Shown: positions 11,481 through 22,685 of the stretch, piece by piece
How the letters are laid out: each line of letters opens with the position of its first letter
Numbering within the stretch: position 1 is the first letter of the stretch
Origin: Prochlorococcus sp. AG-355-N18
Lineage (GTDB): Bacteria; Cyanobacteriota; Cyanobacteriia; PCC-6307; Cyanobiaceae
Direction: 5' to 3'
DNA length: 64,000 nucleotides
Assembly: GCA_003278535.1 (NCBI GenBank)
Contig: QCEG01000005.1
Location: 39,628 to 103,627 of the forward strand
Notes under the pieces: generated by a model
Told to the model about the DNA's origin: nothing
Database searches by the model: none
Seen by the model: only the letters and a program-made list of their open reading frames with translations
Translations under genes and position numbers: made by a program

Positions 11481-12761
11481 TTGAATAACTTAAAAAATCT
11501 AAGAGGAACAGTAGACCTATTTCCTGATCAATTAATAAAGTGGCAAAACGTTGAAAAAATTTTATTAGAGCAGCTTTCTAGAGCATCCATCAAAGAAATA
11601 AGAACACCAATATTGGAAATGACCGAATTATTTATAAGAGGAATTGGTGAAGGAACAGATGTTGTCAGTAAGGAAATGTATACATTTCTTGATAGGGGGG
11701 AGAGATCTTGCACTCTAAGACCTGAAGGAACAGCCTCAGTCGCACGAGCGTTAATACAAAACGGAATATCTTCTAATCCTCTTCAAAAACTTTGGTACAT
11801 GGGTCCTATGTTTCGATATGAAAGACCTCAAGCAGGCAGGCAAAGACAGTTTCATCAATTAGGTGTTGAGTTTATAGGACATGATTCAGTTAGAAGTGAT
11901 GTTGAAATTATTGCTTTAGCTTGGGATATATTAGGCAAATTAGGAATAAAAGAACTCAATCTTGAAATAAATACGTTAGGTAATAGTAATGACAGATCAA
12001 ATTTTCAAAAATCTTTTTTAAAATGGTTAGAAACAAATAAAGATTCTCTAGATTTAGATTCTCAGAATAGAATTTCTAAAAACCCTTTGAGGATTTTGGA
12101 CTCAAAGAATATTCAAACTAAAAAAGTTCTTGAAAATGCACCAAGATTAATTAATTTTTTATCTGAAAAAAGTCATAACAGATATTTAAACTTAAAAAGA
12201 CAATTAGAGGTTTTAAAAATACCTTATGTAGAAAATTTTAATCTTGTAAGAGGTTTAGATTACTACACTCATACAGCTTTTGAAATTACCAGTGGGGCTT
12301 TGGGCTCCCAAGCTACAGTTTGCGGAGGAGGGAGATACGACGATTTAATAAAACAAATGGGAGGGCCAAACACTCCTGCAATTGGTTTCGCTATTGGTTT
12401 AGAAAGATTAATTTTACTCGCAGGGAAAGAGCTTGAAATTCCAAGAAATACTGATATCTATATCATTAATCAAGGCTTAGTTGCTGAATCATTAGCAATG
12501 GATTTATCTAGAAAATTAAGAAATTACGATTTGTTAGTTGAGTTAGATTTAAGCGGAGCCTCATTCTCTAAGCAATTTAAAAAGGCAAATAAACTTAAAT
12601 CTAAAAGCATAATTGTTATTGGTGATGATGAGGCAGTTAATGGGGAATTTATTATAAGGCTCTTTGATCAACCAGGTAATGGGAATGAAGAGGAGGTTAT
12701 ATCTTTTGAGAATGATATTAAATTAGAAAATTGGATAAACAATAACTTACTTGTAAAGTGA
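11481..12761 (+). CDS. hisS: Histidyl-tRNA synthetase
   Basis: [38 protein letters not shown]. Confidence 0.96.
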   Translation: MNNLKNLRGTVDLFPDQLIKWQNVEKILLEQLSRASIKEIRTPILEMTELFIRGIGEGTDVVSKEMYTFLDRGERSCTLRPEGTASVARALIQNGISSNPLQKLWYMGPMFRYERPQAGRQRQFHQLGVEFIGHDSVRSDVEIIALAWDILGKLGIKELNLEINTLGNSNDRSNFQKSFLKWLETNKDSLDLDSQNRISKNPLRILDSKNIQTKKVLENAPRLINFLSEKSHNRYLNLKRQLEVLKIPYVENFNLVRGLDYYTHTAFEITSGALGSQATVCGGGRYDDLIKQMGGPNTPAIGFAIGLERLILLAGKELEIPRNTDIYIINQGLVAESLAMDLSRKLRNYDLLVELDLSGASFSKQFKKANKLKSKSIIVIGDDEAVNGEFIIRLFDQPGNGNEEEVISFENDIKLENWINNNLLVK

Positions 12762-13051
12762 TGTTCTTGAAGATAGTGATAATTTTTCTTTTTATAATTA
12801 TTTTTTTCAATTTAAGGAATTTTCTTAAATTAAATAGAAAACAAAAAGTTTTTTATTCTAAAAAAATAACAACTTTCAATAAAAAGAATCTTAATAATTG
12901 GATGAATTTGACTAAAAAAGAAAGATATAACTTAACAAAACAAGATTCTCTTAACTACATGGATAAAAGAAAACTTTTATTAGACGAAATTAGAAATGAA
13001 TATAAGAAAATATCTAGAAAAAATTCTGAGAGGAAGATTAAGAAAAAATAA
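12758..13051 (+). CDS. Hypothetical membrane-anchored basic protein
   Basis: ORF overlapping hisS stop by ATGA; N-terminal TM helix. Confidence 0.6.
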   Translation: MMFLKIVIIFLFIIIFFNLRNFLKLNRKQKVFYSKKITTFNKKNLNNWMNLTKKERYNLTKQDSLNYMDKRKLLLDEIRNEYKKISRKNSERKIKKK

Positions 13052-13053
13052 TT

Positions 13054-13353
13054 ATGGAAAATTACTGGACTTCTAATAAACCAATAAATGGATTAAGACA
13101 TTTTGTTTTAGTAAATGAGACTAAAGAAAAAGAAAACATTAGTTTTTTTATGGTTTCTGTCCTTGATTCTGAAATTAACTTAAAAACTACTTATGAAGAA
13201 TTAATAAATAGTGGAAATTGGCAGAAGGGTTGGATCAATCTTTCAAAGCATCAATCGATTACAGAAGAATACGTTAACCATAAATCCATCAATAAAGGAA
13301 AGGGTATCGATGAGATATTCATTAATGAAGATTCTTTATTTAATATTTCTTAA
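13054..13353 (+). CDS. Conserved hypothetical (2-nt gap after previous ORF)
   Basis: ORF 99 aa, tight spacing, same strand. Confidence 0.6.
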   Translation: MENYWTSNKPINGLRHFVLVNETKEKENISFFMVSVLDSEINLKTTYEELINSGNWQKGWINLSKHQSITEEYVNHKSINKGKGIDEIFINEDSLFNIS

Positions 13354-13488
13354 TTTGATATAAATCTTTCAAATCTCTTTTCTTTGTAAATACAAGGTTT
13401 TTTGTGACTTAATAATTATTTAAAAATTTTACCCTTTCAAAAAAATAAAATTAACGTTATCAAGGAATAATTATATTTACTTAATTCA

Positions 13489-13722
13489 ATGTTAGGGGAT
13501 ATGTGGAGCTCATCTGAGTTGACCTCTGAAAAACTGGGAATAACTGAAATTAAACTTTCTTTTTTACGTGAAAATGGAATACTCAAGCCTGGAATTCATT
13601 GGAAAAGCTCTCCACTCGGTCAGAAAAAACCTTGGAAACCCAAAGCGCTTTACAATGTAAAAATGTGCAGAGAAATAATTAATAAATATTATTCTGAAGA
13701 AAACTATAATATCGCAGCATAA
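13489..13722 (+). CDS. Small putative DNA-binding (MerR/excisionase-like) protein
   Basis: SSELTSEKLGITEIKLSFLRENGILKPGIHWK resembles winged-helix excisionase-like proteins. Confidence 0.5.
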   Translation: MLGDMWSSSELTSEKLGITEIKLSFLRENGILKPGIHWKSSPLGQKKPWKPKALYNVKMCREIINKYYSEENYNIAA

Positions 13723-13766
13723 AAAATGATAAAATCTTAATTAATTTGGGAAAATATATAAAATAT

Positions 13767-13943
13767 TCATTCGATAAGATTCTCATCCTTACACTCAATA
13801 AGAGTGTTTTGCAAAGTTGGATATAAGTTAATCATATTTATGTATTGTTTCGATTTTCTGTAAGATTTTGCAGCCTTTTTGTAATGAACTTCAGATTTCA
13901 TTTCTAGTGAAAATTTTCTAGAAGACTCTTGAGAAGTAGTCAT
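13767..13943 (-). CDS. Small ORF (58 aa), unlisted in track
   Basis: Reverse translation MTTSQESSRKFSLEMKSEVHYKKAAKSYRKSKQYINMINLYPTLQNTLIECKDENLIE. Confidence 0.4.
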   Translation of the reverse strand: MTTSQESSRKFSLEMKSEVHYKKAAKSYRKSKQYINMINLYPTLQNTLIECKDENLIE

Positions 13944-14273
13944 AATAATAGATGTCTTATCCTATATTTAATAATTGTTTGAAAATGAGGCAATAACCAC
14001 CATGGTGTAATGAAACAAAACATCGTTTAATGTCAGCAAAATCAAATTTATTTGACTTGTTTGAATTTAAAAATACTGGTTTATTTGATAGAACTTATAT
14101 CTTTGAGAATAATTTTTCTTCATTAAATCTACCTTCTTTACTCTTGTCTTGCCCTACGAATAATTTTTGTTTAGTAATAGTTAGAATTAATAACCTTTAC
14201 AATTTTGTTATGAATTCAACTGTTTGGTGAAATATAAAGTATTCTCAAAACGTTTAAGCTAATCAATTCCTAA

Positions 14274-15332
14274 ATGCAAACCTATGGAAATCCAGATACT
14301 ACCTATGGATGGTGGGCTGGTAATTCAGGTGTAGCAAATCGCTCAGGAAAATTCATTGCTGCTCATGTAGCTCATGCAGGATTAATTGTTTTCTGGGCGG
14401 GTGCATTCACCCTTTTTGAACTTTCACGATTTGACCCAAGCGTCCCAATGGGGCATCAACCTCTAATCGTTCTTCCTCACTTAGCAACTCTTGGAATAGG
14501 GTTTGATGCTAATGGTGTTGCGATGGGAGATACTAAACCTGTTCTAGCGATAGCAATAGTTCACTTAGTTTCTTCTATGGTTTTAGCAGCCGGAGGACTT
14601 TTACACTCTTTACTTCTTCCTGGAAATCTAGAAGATTCTGATATAGCAAGAGCTAGAAAATTCAATATTGAATGGGATAATCCAGACAAATTGACATTTA
14701 TTCTTGGTCACCATCTAATTATTCTTGGTTTCGCAGTTATTGCTTTTGTCGAATGGGCAAGAGTGCATGGAATTTATGATCCAGCTATTGGTTCTGTAAG
14801 ACAGGTTGAGTATGAATTAAATTTAGCCAAAATTTGGAATCACCAAACAGACTTTTTGACTATTGATAGCCTTGAAGAAGTAATGGGAGGTCATGCTTTC
14901 CTTGCTTTCGTTGAGATCACTGGTGGTGCTTGGCATATTGCTACTAAGCAAGTTGGTGAATATACCAAATTCAAAGGCAAAGGACTTCTCTCTGCAGAGG
15001 CTGTTCTCTCATGGTCACTAGCTGGAATAGGCTGGATGGCTATTATTGCAGCTTTCTGGAGTGCAGCTAACACAACAGTTTATCCAACTGAATTCTTTGG
15101 TGAACCACTTGAATTGAAGTTTAGTATTTCTCCTTATTGGGTAGATACTGTTGATCTTCCTGATGGTGAGTACACTTCAAGGGCATGGTTAGCTAATGTT
15201 CATTACTATTTTGGATTCTTCTTTATTCAAGGTCATCTATGGCACGCTTTAAGAGCACTAGGCTTTGATTTCAAGAGAGTTACAAATGCTATCAGTAATA
15301 TTGATAGTGCAACAGTTACTCTTAAAGATTAA
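14274..15332 (+). CDS. pcbA: Chlorophyll a/b-binding light-harvesting antenna protein Pcb (CP43-like)
   Basis: [50 protein letters not shown]; 352 aa, six-helix antenna family. Confidence 0.95.
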   Translation: MQTYGNPDTTYGWWAGNSGVANRSGKFIAAHVAHAGLIVFWAGAFTLFELSRFDPSVPMGHQPLIVLPHLATLGIGFDANGVAMGDTKPVLAIAIVHLVSSMVLAAGGLLHSLLLPGNLEDSDIARARKFNIEWDNPDKLTFILGHHLIILGFAVIAFVEWARVHGIYDPAIGSVRQVEYELNLAKIWNHQTDFLTIDSLEEVMGGHAFLAFVEITGGAWHIATKQVGEYTKFKGKGLLSAEAVLSWSLAGIGWMAIIAAFWSAANTTVYPTEFFGEPLELKFSISPYWVDTVDLPDGEYTSRAWLANVHYYFGFFFIQGHLWHALRALGFDFKRVTNAISNIDSATVTLKD

Positions 15333-15356
15333 TTTTCAAATTTTCTTACCAATATC

Positions 15357-15388
15357 AAAAGGCTCCTCTTATCGGAGCCTTTTTTATT
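15357..15388 (+). terminator. Rho-independent terminator after pcb
   Basis: AAAAGGCTCC-TCTTAT-CGGAGCCTTTTTTATT hairpin followed by T-run. Confidence 0.85.
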
Positions 15389-15425
15389 TGAAAAATTTTG
15401 TTTATTAATTTAGATTTAGAATTAT

Positions 15426-16814
15426 ATGTTTTTGAAATCATTGAATATTTTTTCGATACAGAATAAAGATATTTTTTCAAATTCTCTATTGATAAGTTTT
15501 TTTGGATTGTTAATTATATTTTTTTTGTTGATTTTTGGAAGGAAATTTAAACTAGCTGTTCAACTCGAGAGATTTGGATTGCCGATAGCCGTCATATCAG
15601 GAATTTTAGGTATATCTATAGGCCCATTTGGTGCGATACACTTTTTACCAAAAGAAACAATAAATGTTTGGAGTAATTTTCCTACTCCTCTTTTATCATT
15701 AGTCTTCGCAACTTTAATGATGGGAAGACCTATACCGAATATAAATGGTTTAGTTAAACCGATTTTTAATCAATTTCTATTAGCTCTTTCACTAGGTTTC
15801 GGACAATTTTTTGTCGGCGGCCTTGTTGTTAAATATTTTCTGCCTCCATCAATGGACGCAAATCCTCTAATGGGTTGTTTAATAGAGGTAGGTTTTGAGG
15901 GCGGTCATGGAGCCGCATCAATAATCGGTGAAAGTTTTAATAAACTAGGTTTCCCAAATGGTTTAGATCTTGGTTTGGCTATGGCAACAATGGGTCTTTT
16001 ATCCTCTTCAATATTGGGTAGCATATTTATCTTTATTGGTAGAACTTTAGGCCTTTCAGATACTGAGGAAATTCTTGAACAAAAAGATACTTTAAATGAA
16101 AAAAATAAGATTAGAATTTTTGCAGATTTTAGAATTTTTATAATAAATCTTGGATTCTCTGGTTTGGCAATTTCTTTTGGTGTTTTGCTTCTTAAATTTT
16201 TAAGGTATATTTCAAGTTCTTTTGGTGATTTTTCGAAGGAAATTATTTTTTCACTACCAGTATTTCCTTTTATCCTTATAGGCTCGCTCCTTATTAGATA
16301 TATTTTAGAAAAAACCAAAAATACGGAATTTATTTCAAATATTCTGCAAAGGGAGATTGGTATTTTATCAACAGACTTATTGATTTTTACAGCTATGGCG
16401 AGTTTAGATATTGCAGTTGTTTTTGATAATTGGATACTTATTTTAGTATTTACTATTTTCGGTTTATTTTGGAATTTAATCTGCATTGCTTATTTCGCAT
16501 ACTTTATTTTTGATGATTATTGGTTTGAAAAAAGTTTGATAGAGTTTGGGAATTCTACTGGTGTAGTAGCTTCTGGGTTACTTCTTTTACGGCTTGCAGA
16601 TCCTAAAAATATTTCTAAGACTTTACCAATTTTTACGTCAAAACAGCTATTTGCTCAATTAATTCTTTCTGGAGGACTATTCACAGTTCTTGCACCATTA
16701 ATGATTTCTAAAATTGGTTTAGTTTATTGGACAGAAATTTGTGCCTTAATTACATTCGCAATTCTTTCTATCGCATTGATTTTTAACAAAGTAGAGATGA
16801 AAAAGTTTCAATAA
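15426..16814 (+). CDS. gltS: Sodium/glutamate symporter family (GltS-like)
   Basis: GCLIEVGFEGGHGAASIIGESF and multi-TM profile. Confidence 0.85.
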   Translation: MFLKSLNIFSIQNKDIFSNSLLISFFGLLIIFFLLIFGRKFKLAVQLERFGLPIAVISGILGISIGPFGAIHFLPKETINVWSNFPTPLLSLVFATLMMGRPIPNINGLVKPIFNQFLLALSLGFGQFFVGGLVVKYFLPPSMDANPLMGCLIEVGFEGGHGAASIIGESFNKLGFPNGLDLGLAMATMGLLSSSILGSIFIFIGRTLGLSDTEEILEQKDTLNEKNKIRIFADFRIFIINLGFSGLAISFGVLLLKFLRYISSSFGDFSKEIIFSLPVFPFILIGSLLIRYILEKTKNTEFISNILQREIGILSTDLLIFTAMASLDIAVVFDNWILILVFTIFGLFWNLICIAYFAYFIFDDYWFEKSLIEFGNSTGVVASGLLLLRLADPKNISKTLPIFTSKQLFAQLILSGGLFTVLAPLMISKIGLVYWTEICALITFAILSIALIFNKVEMKKFQ

Positions 16815-16853
16815 GAACTCTAGAATGGTAAAAAGCCTAAATTTTTTATTTTA

Positions 16854-17111
16854 ATGTCATTTACACCCTACGATATTCCACCTCAAGAAAATAAAGGTAA
16901 GTGGTTTAGGAGTCATTTACTTGGAAGGGAAATAGAACTTGGTGAATTGTATAGTCTTGGATCAAATGATTTAGATTTGCTTATGGCGGAGACCGCAGAA
17001 ATTAGAAGCGATCTTGATTTTAAGGAAAAAAATATAGGCAAATTTAGGACCGCAGGATATTTTTTGGAGTTAGCAAGAATAATTGAGAAAAGGAAGTTGT
17101 TAGAAAGTTAA
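16854..17111 (+). CDS. Conserved hypothetical protein (85 aa)
   Basis: Intact ORF between gltS and a convergent gene. Confidence 0.55.
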   Translation: MSFTPYDIPPQENKGKWFRSHLLGREIELGELYSLGSNDLDLLMAETAEIRSDLDFKEKNIGKFRTAGYFLELARIIEKRKLLES

Positions 17112-17767
17112 TTAGATGGAAAATAATTCTTTCTAGAATTTGGTCCCCATAATTCGTATTTATACATTAACGACTTAAATTCTCTATTTTTCTCAAACGA
17201 ATCTAACCAGTTTTTTATAGATGATTCAAAATAATTTGTTCTTTTTTGACTTTCACAAGCGATTCTAAATTGTCTTACAAAAGGCCAAATAGACCAATCA
17301 GCGATTGTTGGACTATCTCCAAAAAAATATTTTTTTTCGGCAAGAAGTTCGTTCCATCTCTTTATAAATTTAATCGCATTTGTGAAATGAAATTCTTGAT
17401 CACTATCTTTATATCTTGTGGCATATTTAAATCGATCTAAATGATATTTGAATACGTTATCGTTTTCATTAATCATTTTAAAAATATCTTCCTTTTTGTT
17501 CTCAGGTAAATAAATAAATTTGATGTTTTCCTTTTTCGACTCTGAGAGAGCCCATAGGATGATTTCAAGACTTTCTTCAATAACTTCACTATTTTTTTTT
17601 ATAAGAATTGGCACCGTTTTCGTCTTTGAATTATTTAAAAAATCTAGAGGTTTATTTTTTAAATCAATTTCTCTTATCTCTACTTTTATTTCGCAAATTA
17701 ACATGGCCCATCTTGCACGAATTGCATATGGACATCTTCGAAATGAATATAAAATATCGTTTTTCAT
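17108..17767 (-). CDS. Glutathione S-transferase family protein
   Basis: YSFRRCPYAIRARWAMLICEIKVEIREIDLKNKP...VPILI; C-terminal SPTIADWSIWPFVRQF. Confidence 0.88.
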   Translation of the reverse strand: MKNDILYSFRRCPYAIRARWAMLICEIKVEIREIDLKNKPLDFLNNSKTKTVPILIKKNSEVIEESLEIILWALSESKKENIKFIYLPENKKEDIFKMINENDNVFKYHLDRFKYATRYKDSDQEFHFTNAIKFIKRWNELLAEKKYFFGDSPTIADWSIWPFVRQFRIACESQKRTNYFESSIKNWLDSFEKNREFKSLMYKYELWGPNSRKNYFPSN

Positions 17768-17841
17768 ATTGTAAAAACTTTTAATTTCCCTAATTCTTTT
17801 AGTATTATCTAATTAGGGACATTATTAATTTTACAACGCAA

Positions 17842-18384
17842 ATGTCGGGATATGTTTACCTTATTAGAGTAGGAGACCTTTATAGGATTGGGAAAACGGA
17901 TAATCTTGAAAAGAAAATTAAAAAATTAAATCCAGATGAATTATTAACATCAATTATGACTAAGGAGCCAGAAACTCTTGAAGCAAGATTACTAAGAAAA
18001 TATAAGTCGCAAAGAATTCCTGAAACTGGTTATTTAAAGCTTTCTAAAAGACAAATTAGAGAATGTAAAAAGCAATTTGAATTAAAGGGTAGCTTACCTC
18101 ACACTTTAGATGCTGAAGTTTCTATAACTCTATTTGCATCTTTTTTATTGTTTTCATTAGGTTCTTTTATTTTTAATTATTTAAATTTTGGATTTGTAAG
18201 ATCTATATCTTATTCTTTCGGAATGGCATCTCTACCAATGGTTATATTATTTATTACAGGTAGTTTTGGCGGATATTTTTCTGAAGATTTATCTCTTTTT
18301 TCATTGTTAACTAATCGAATAAAAGGTTTATTTATTGCAATTGCAATGCTTTCAATGGCTTACTTAATTTTTAATTTAGGTTAA
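17842..18384 (+). CDS. GIY-YIG/T5orf172-type nuclease-like domain fused to C-terminal transmembrane helices
   Basis: GYVYLIRVGDLYRIGKTDNLEKKIKKL plus hydrophobic segments. Confidence 0.65.
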   Translation: MSGYVYLIRVGDLYRIGKTDNLEKKIKKLNPDELLTSIMTKEPETLEARLLRKYKSQRIPETGYLKLSKRQIRECKKQFELKGSLPHTLDAEVSITLFASFLLFSLGSFIFNYLNFGFVRSISYSFGMASLPMVILFITGSFGGYFSEDLSLFSLLTNRIKGLFIAIAMLSMAYLIFNLG

Positions 18385-19088
18385 ATTTCATAGTTACAAT
18401 TTAAGGCAATTTCAAATGGAACTGATTGGGTAGGTAACTTAAGAATAGTTGAGCATATTTCAGCAATATCTTCAGGTTGTGTCATGCTTGATTTGTCTAA
18501 AGAAGAGATATTTTGAGCCATTTTTGTATTAACCCAGCTTGGGCAAATTGCAGTAATTCTTATATTTTTATCCCAACCTTTATTTTTCATAGTTTGGCAT
18601 AATCCCATCAAAGCAAACTTTGAAGAAGAATAAGCGGCTAAATCACCTTTGGATCTTTTCCCACTCATTGAAACTAAAACAATAATTCTTCCTCTTCCAG
18701 AGGTACATAAATGATCCCAAGAAAGCCTACATAACTGCCAAATTGCCAAAAAATTTATATTTAATGTATTTAAAATATCTTCTTCATCACCATCTTTGTA
18801 TAAGAAAGGAACTTTCGATAATACTCCAGAACAATTTATTACTGAATCAAATCCTCCAAATTCATCTACGGTATTCTTTATCCAATTTTCGGCTGTAATT
18901 TTTTGTAAAGCATCATAGTGGTTGATTATAATTTTCCCTTCCGGCCATTTTATTGGATCAATAGCGCTTCCTTTTAATGATTCTAAATCTCTTATGCCAA
19001 CACTAATTCTATTGCCTTCTTTTAATTCTTTATGTGCAATATTTTGTCCAATACCTCTACTGGCTCCACTTATTAATATGGTTCTCAT
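18381..19088 (-). CDS. Short-chain dehydrogenase/reductase
   Basis: ISGASRGIGQNIAH, NCSGVLS, YSSSKFALMG. Confidence 0.88.
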   Translation of the reverse strand: MRTILISGASRGIGQNIAHKELKEGNRISVGIRDLESLKGSAIDPIKWPEGKIIINHYDALQKITAENWIKNTVDEFGGFDSVINCSGVLSKVPFLYKDGDEEDILNTLNINFLAIWQLCRLSWDHLCTSGRGRIIVLVSMSGKRSKGDLAAYSSSKFALMGLCQTMKNKGWDKNIRITAICPSWVNTKMAQNISSLDKSSMTQPEDIAEICSTILKLPTQSVPFEIALNCNYEI

Positions 19089-19095
19089 TTTTTAA

Positions 19096-20379
19096 CTATA
19101 TGTTTGGAAATATTATCCTAAGTAACATTTTAAATTCTCTTCCATGCATTATCATAAGACCTTTCTTTACACTCCATGGAGCCTTTATAAACATTACGCA
19201 CATAGCATATACAATCTCTTTTAAAGAAAGAGTATCAGTTAGAAACCCATACCATTGATTTTTAGGTAGTTGGAAAAAACTGCCAAAAAATTCTCTCAAT
19301 AGTTTCTCATCAAATCTCATGAGTTTTTCTAATCCAAATTGGTAAAGTGATTTCTTCCTAATTAATTCTTTTGACCATAAAGTTTCCCAACCTTTTCTAG
19401 CAATATGATAGGTACTTAGATTTTTGTTTTTAATTGCTTCTGAGACTGCCTTCGCGACAAGTGGAGCTCTTCTTAAAACATTACCAATTAAATATCCAGA
19501 TGCAGGATGTACCATTGAAGCAGCACCACCATATCCAAGTATTTGTTGTTTGAAATCTGGGATTGGCATATTCATAGGAAGAAATAAGCCAAGCTCTTCG
19601 TGCTGCATGCTTGTGATTGATATATTTCGATAAGAAAGCCTCTTCTCTAGTCTCTCTTTTAAATTTTCCATTGTTAGAGGATTTACCAAACCAAGAGATG
19701 TCTCTTCAAGAAAATATTTCCCATCCCCCATATCCATGGCATAAAGAAAAGTTGGAGGTTCTTTTTTTTGCTCATCGTTAAGATGATCATTTCTATAGTC
19801 CATTAATACAAACTGCCCTTTCTTAAGTGGAGGTTTACTAAAATTACCTACTATCCCATAACAAGTTTGGACTGCCAAAGGACCACAGGATTTTAATTTA
19901 AGAAAAACAGGATCATACCCTGTTGCATCTACTACTAATCTTGCAGAGTAAGTTTTGCCATCTTTTGTAGTTACTGTACTTTTGTATTTTTCAAAATGTA
20001 TTTTGTTTGCAAAGCCTTGATGCCATTTAATAAAAGACTTATTGCATTCTTTAAACCAATAATTGTGGAGTTTCTTCTTATCAAATAGTCCATAATCTAG
20101 TGAATGTTCAGTAGCTTTATTCTCGTCGTCCTGTTCTTCTAAAGCGCCATGCCCAAAAAAACTTACAGTATTTTTCCATCTATATTCAAGTAAATCCTGA
20201 AGCCCGAGTTGATCAACTTCTTTCCCCCAAATGCCATATGTATTTGGCCAAGGTTCATCTGGTCCATTTGGAGAAAGCACTTCAACATCTAATTTTTCCT
20301 TCCCTAAAGCTGAGGCAATAGCCATACCCGCAGGCCCTGCACCCAAAACAAGAACATCTGGCATATTTTCTTTTGACAT
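19096..20379 (-). CDS. crtL: Lycopene cyclase (CrtL-type; probably CrtL-e, beta versus epsilon not resolved here)
   Basis: VLGAGPAGMAIASALGKEKLDVEVLSPNGPDEPWPNTYGIW; GYGGAASMVHPASGYLIGNVLRRAP. Confidence 0.88.
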   Translation of the reverse strand: MSKENMPDVLVLGAGPAGMAIASALGKEKLDVEVLSPNGPDEPWPNTYGIWGKEVDQLGLQDLLEYRWKNTVSFFGHGALEEQDDENKATEHSLDYGLFDKKKLHNYWFKECNKSFIKWHQGFANKIHFEKYKSTVTTKDGKTYSARLVVDATGYDPVFLKLKSCGPLAVQTCYGIVGNFSKPPLKKGQFVLMDYRNDHLNDEQKKEPPTFLYAMDMGDGKYFLEETSLGLVNPLTMENLKERLEKRLSYRNISITSMQHEELGLFLPMNMPIPDFKQQILGYGGAASMVHPASGYLIGNVLRRAPLVAKAVSEAIKNKNLSTYHIARKGWETLWSKELIRKKSLYQFGLEKLMRFDEKLLREFFGSFFQLPKNQWYGFLTDTLSLKEIVYAMCVMFIKAPWSVKKGLMIMHGREFKMLLRIIFPNI

Positions 20380-20603
20380 TAAATATAAATCTTATGATTA
20401 AAGAAATTTATGGAACAAATTATTACTTCTGAACCCAGAATTATATTTTTCATCCAATACTTATAATGAGAGTAGATTAATAATAATCAAATTACTCAAA
20501 TACTAGCGACTAAGTTTTCAGTGTTTTAACAATAATTTATAAGATTACAAAATAAAAAAAACTTTATTTATTTTTTTATCATAAAAAAAATATAGGAATT
20601 TAA

Positions 20604-21605
20604 ATGATTAAAAATAAAAATATTTTAATAACTGGAGGTAATTCAGGAATAGGGTTTTTTGCCATTATTAATTTACTGAAGATGAAAAATATTTTATATG
20701 TTGTAATAAAAAACGAATTTAGAGAGAATGAATTTCTCAGAAAAATCGAGAAACATTTTGATAAAAATTACCTTAGTAAATTTTTAATTATTATTGAAAA
20801 TTGTGATCTTTCAGATCTAGAGAATATTAAAAAAATTAAAGATTACTTTATTAGTAAAAAGATTTTTTTAGATGTTCTTGTTTTAAATGCAGGATTGCAA
20901 TATACAGGCTCTTTTTACCCTAAAGTATCAAAACAAGGCATAGAACTAACTTTTGCAGTCAATCATCTTGCACATTTTTACTTGGTAAATGTCCTAAAAG
21001 ATTTTATTAGAGATAAAGAAGAATCTAGAATCATTATTACATCATCAGATGTACACGACCCCAAAAGTTCAGGTGGCAATATAGGAAAGAAAGCGGGACT
21101 TAATAACCTAGTTAATTTGAGAAAAAAAGTAACTGGGCAATTTATAAATTTTAATGCTGATGAAGCTTATAAAAATAGTAAGTTGTGTAATATTTTGTTT
21201 GCTAAAGAACTTGAAAAAAAATTAAAAACTTCCTCGAGTAAAATTTCTGTAATTACTTGGGCTCCTGGTCTAGTAATACCAAATGATGATCTTGGTTTTT
21301 TTAGATACAGTAAGCGTTTTAATCTCTTTGGATATTTAATTTTTTCTAAAGCTGCAAAAAATATTTTAGGAATTTCTGAAAGTATAGAAAATGCTGGCAG
21401 GATACTTTCTGAAATTGTTTTTGATTCAAATTTAAATAATATTGGTTACGTTCATTTAAGTAATAAACTTATCTCTTTTAAAAAACATAAATTAGTTGAA
21501 AGTAATGTTAGTGATGAGGCAAATAATTCTGAGTTGGCTTCAAAACTCTGGATTTTAAGTGAAGAGATTTGTAGATCATTTGGCTTTGTTACTTTCAATA
21601 TTTAA
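20604..21605 (+). CDS. SDR family oxidoreductase resembling light-dependent protochlorophyllide reductase paralogs
   Basis: LITGGNSGIGFFAIINLL, VLNAGLQ, DEAYKNSKLCNILFAKEL (YxxxK). Confidence 0.75.
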   Translation: MIKNKNILITGGNSGIGFFAIINLLKMKNILYVVIKNEFRENEFLRKIEKHFDKNYLSKFLIIIENCDLSDLENIKKIKDYFISKKIFLDVLVLNAGLQYTGSFYPKVSKQGIELTFAVNHLAHFYLVNVLKDFIRDKEESRIIITSSDVHDPKSSGGNIGKKAGLNNLVNLRKKVTGQFINFNADEAYKNSKLCNILFAKELEKKLKTSSSKISVITWAPGLVIPNDDLGFFRYSKRFNLFGYLIFSKAAKNILGISESIENAGRILSEIVFDSNLNNIGYVHLSNKLISFKKHKLVESNVSDEANNSELASKLWILSEEICRSFGFVTFNI

Positions 21606-22613
21606 GGTTTGTGTTGGGAATGCAAACTCTATATTATTAACCGCAAATTCCTCAATAATTCTTAAATTTATAGATTGTTGAGCTTCCATTGCTGCGAGAT
21701 AATTATTCGTTGGGATGTAATAAACAAGTTCGAAATTAAGACTGAAGTCGCCGAAATCTGTGAAATGACATCTATCAAAAGACGCATCTTTTGTCTCTTC
21801 AACTATTTTTTTTATTATTATTGGAATCAATTTCATAAGTTTTGGAGAGGTTTCATAAACAACTCCCAATTTATGCACTAACCTTCTTTTTTTCATTTGT
21901 GCGTAATTTGAAATTATTCCATTTGTTAGGGCGCTATTGCTCATTACTATTACTTCTCCATTAATACTTCTTATCCTTGAAGATCGTACTCCTACTCTCT
22001 CAACCATTCCGAGAACTCCATCAGATTTTATAAACTCACCTTTTTGAAAAGGTTTATCAAGCAAAATTGTTATATATTCAAAGAACTCCTGAACTGGATC
22101 TTTCAAAGCTAATCCTGCACCAATACCTCCTGCACTTAGTAAAGCCCAAATAGCAGTCATTTGAACACCTATATTTTGTAAGAAAAAAATTGAGCCAATA
22201 GTCCAAGTTAATGCTTTTATCAATGGAGTTAGTGAAGATACCATCGAACTAATTGAGGAATCATTAATTTTCGAGGTCGATTCTGTTAAAGATCTTATTA
22301 AAACTTTGTTAAGTGCTTTTATTATGATTATTAATATAAATAATTTCAAAATATTCAATAAGACAGAGATGAAAGTTATTTCATCAGCAAAAAAATAGTC
22401 AATTGAAAAATAAAATGAAAGGAGGAAACCTATAGGTTTTATAATTCCAGAGATCACTTCAAAAATAAAATCATCGAAATTTGTTTTTGTTCTTTTGGAA
22501 ATCTTTTTAAAAAATATTTTTGAAACTTTTGAAATTATTATCGACAATAAAGTTCCAATAAAAAAAATAGATATTGCCAGAAGGAAGTTTTCAGTAACTA
22601 ATTTCATATTCAA
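21576..22613 (-). CDS. Small-conductance mechanosensitive channel (MscS) family
   Basis: GAGLALKDPVQEFFEYITILLDKPFQKGEFIK...GVLGMVERVGVRSSRIRSINGEVIVMSNS. Confidence 0.9.
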   Translation of the reverse strand: MNMKLVTENFLLAISIFFIGTLLSIIISKVSKIFFKKISKRTKTNFDDFIFEVISGIIKPIGFLLSFYFSIDYFFADEITFISVLLNILKLFILIIIIKALNKVLIRSLTESTSKINDSSISSMVSSLTPLIKALTWTIGSIFFLQNIGVQMTAIWALLSAGGIGAGLALKDPVQEFFEYITILLDKPFQKGEFIKSDGVLGMVERVGVRSSRIRSINGEVIVMSNSALTNGIISNYAQMKKRRLVHKLGVVYETSPKLMKLIPIIIKKIVEETKDASFDRCHFTDFGDFSLNFELVYYIPTNNYLAAMEAQQSINLRIIEEFAVNNIEFAFPTQTLNIESNKAK

Positions 22614-22685
22614 ATAAACCCTTAAAATTAATCTTTAATAAGATTTTAATTTATCTCTAAATAACAAACCAGTCTTTATTTTTCT

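Noticed and set aside
14030-14230. 66-aa ORF upstream of pcb
   Set aside because: No recognisable domain or clear start context; more likely leader/intergenic sequence, not supported enough to call.
15905-16486. 193-aa minus-strand ORF inside gltS
   Set aside because: Antisense shadow of a transporter gene; basic/Ile-rich composition typical of antisense of hydrophobic genes.
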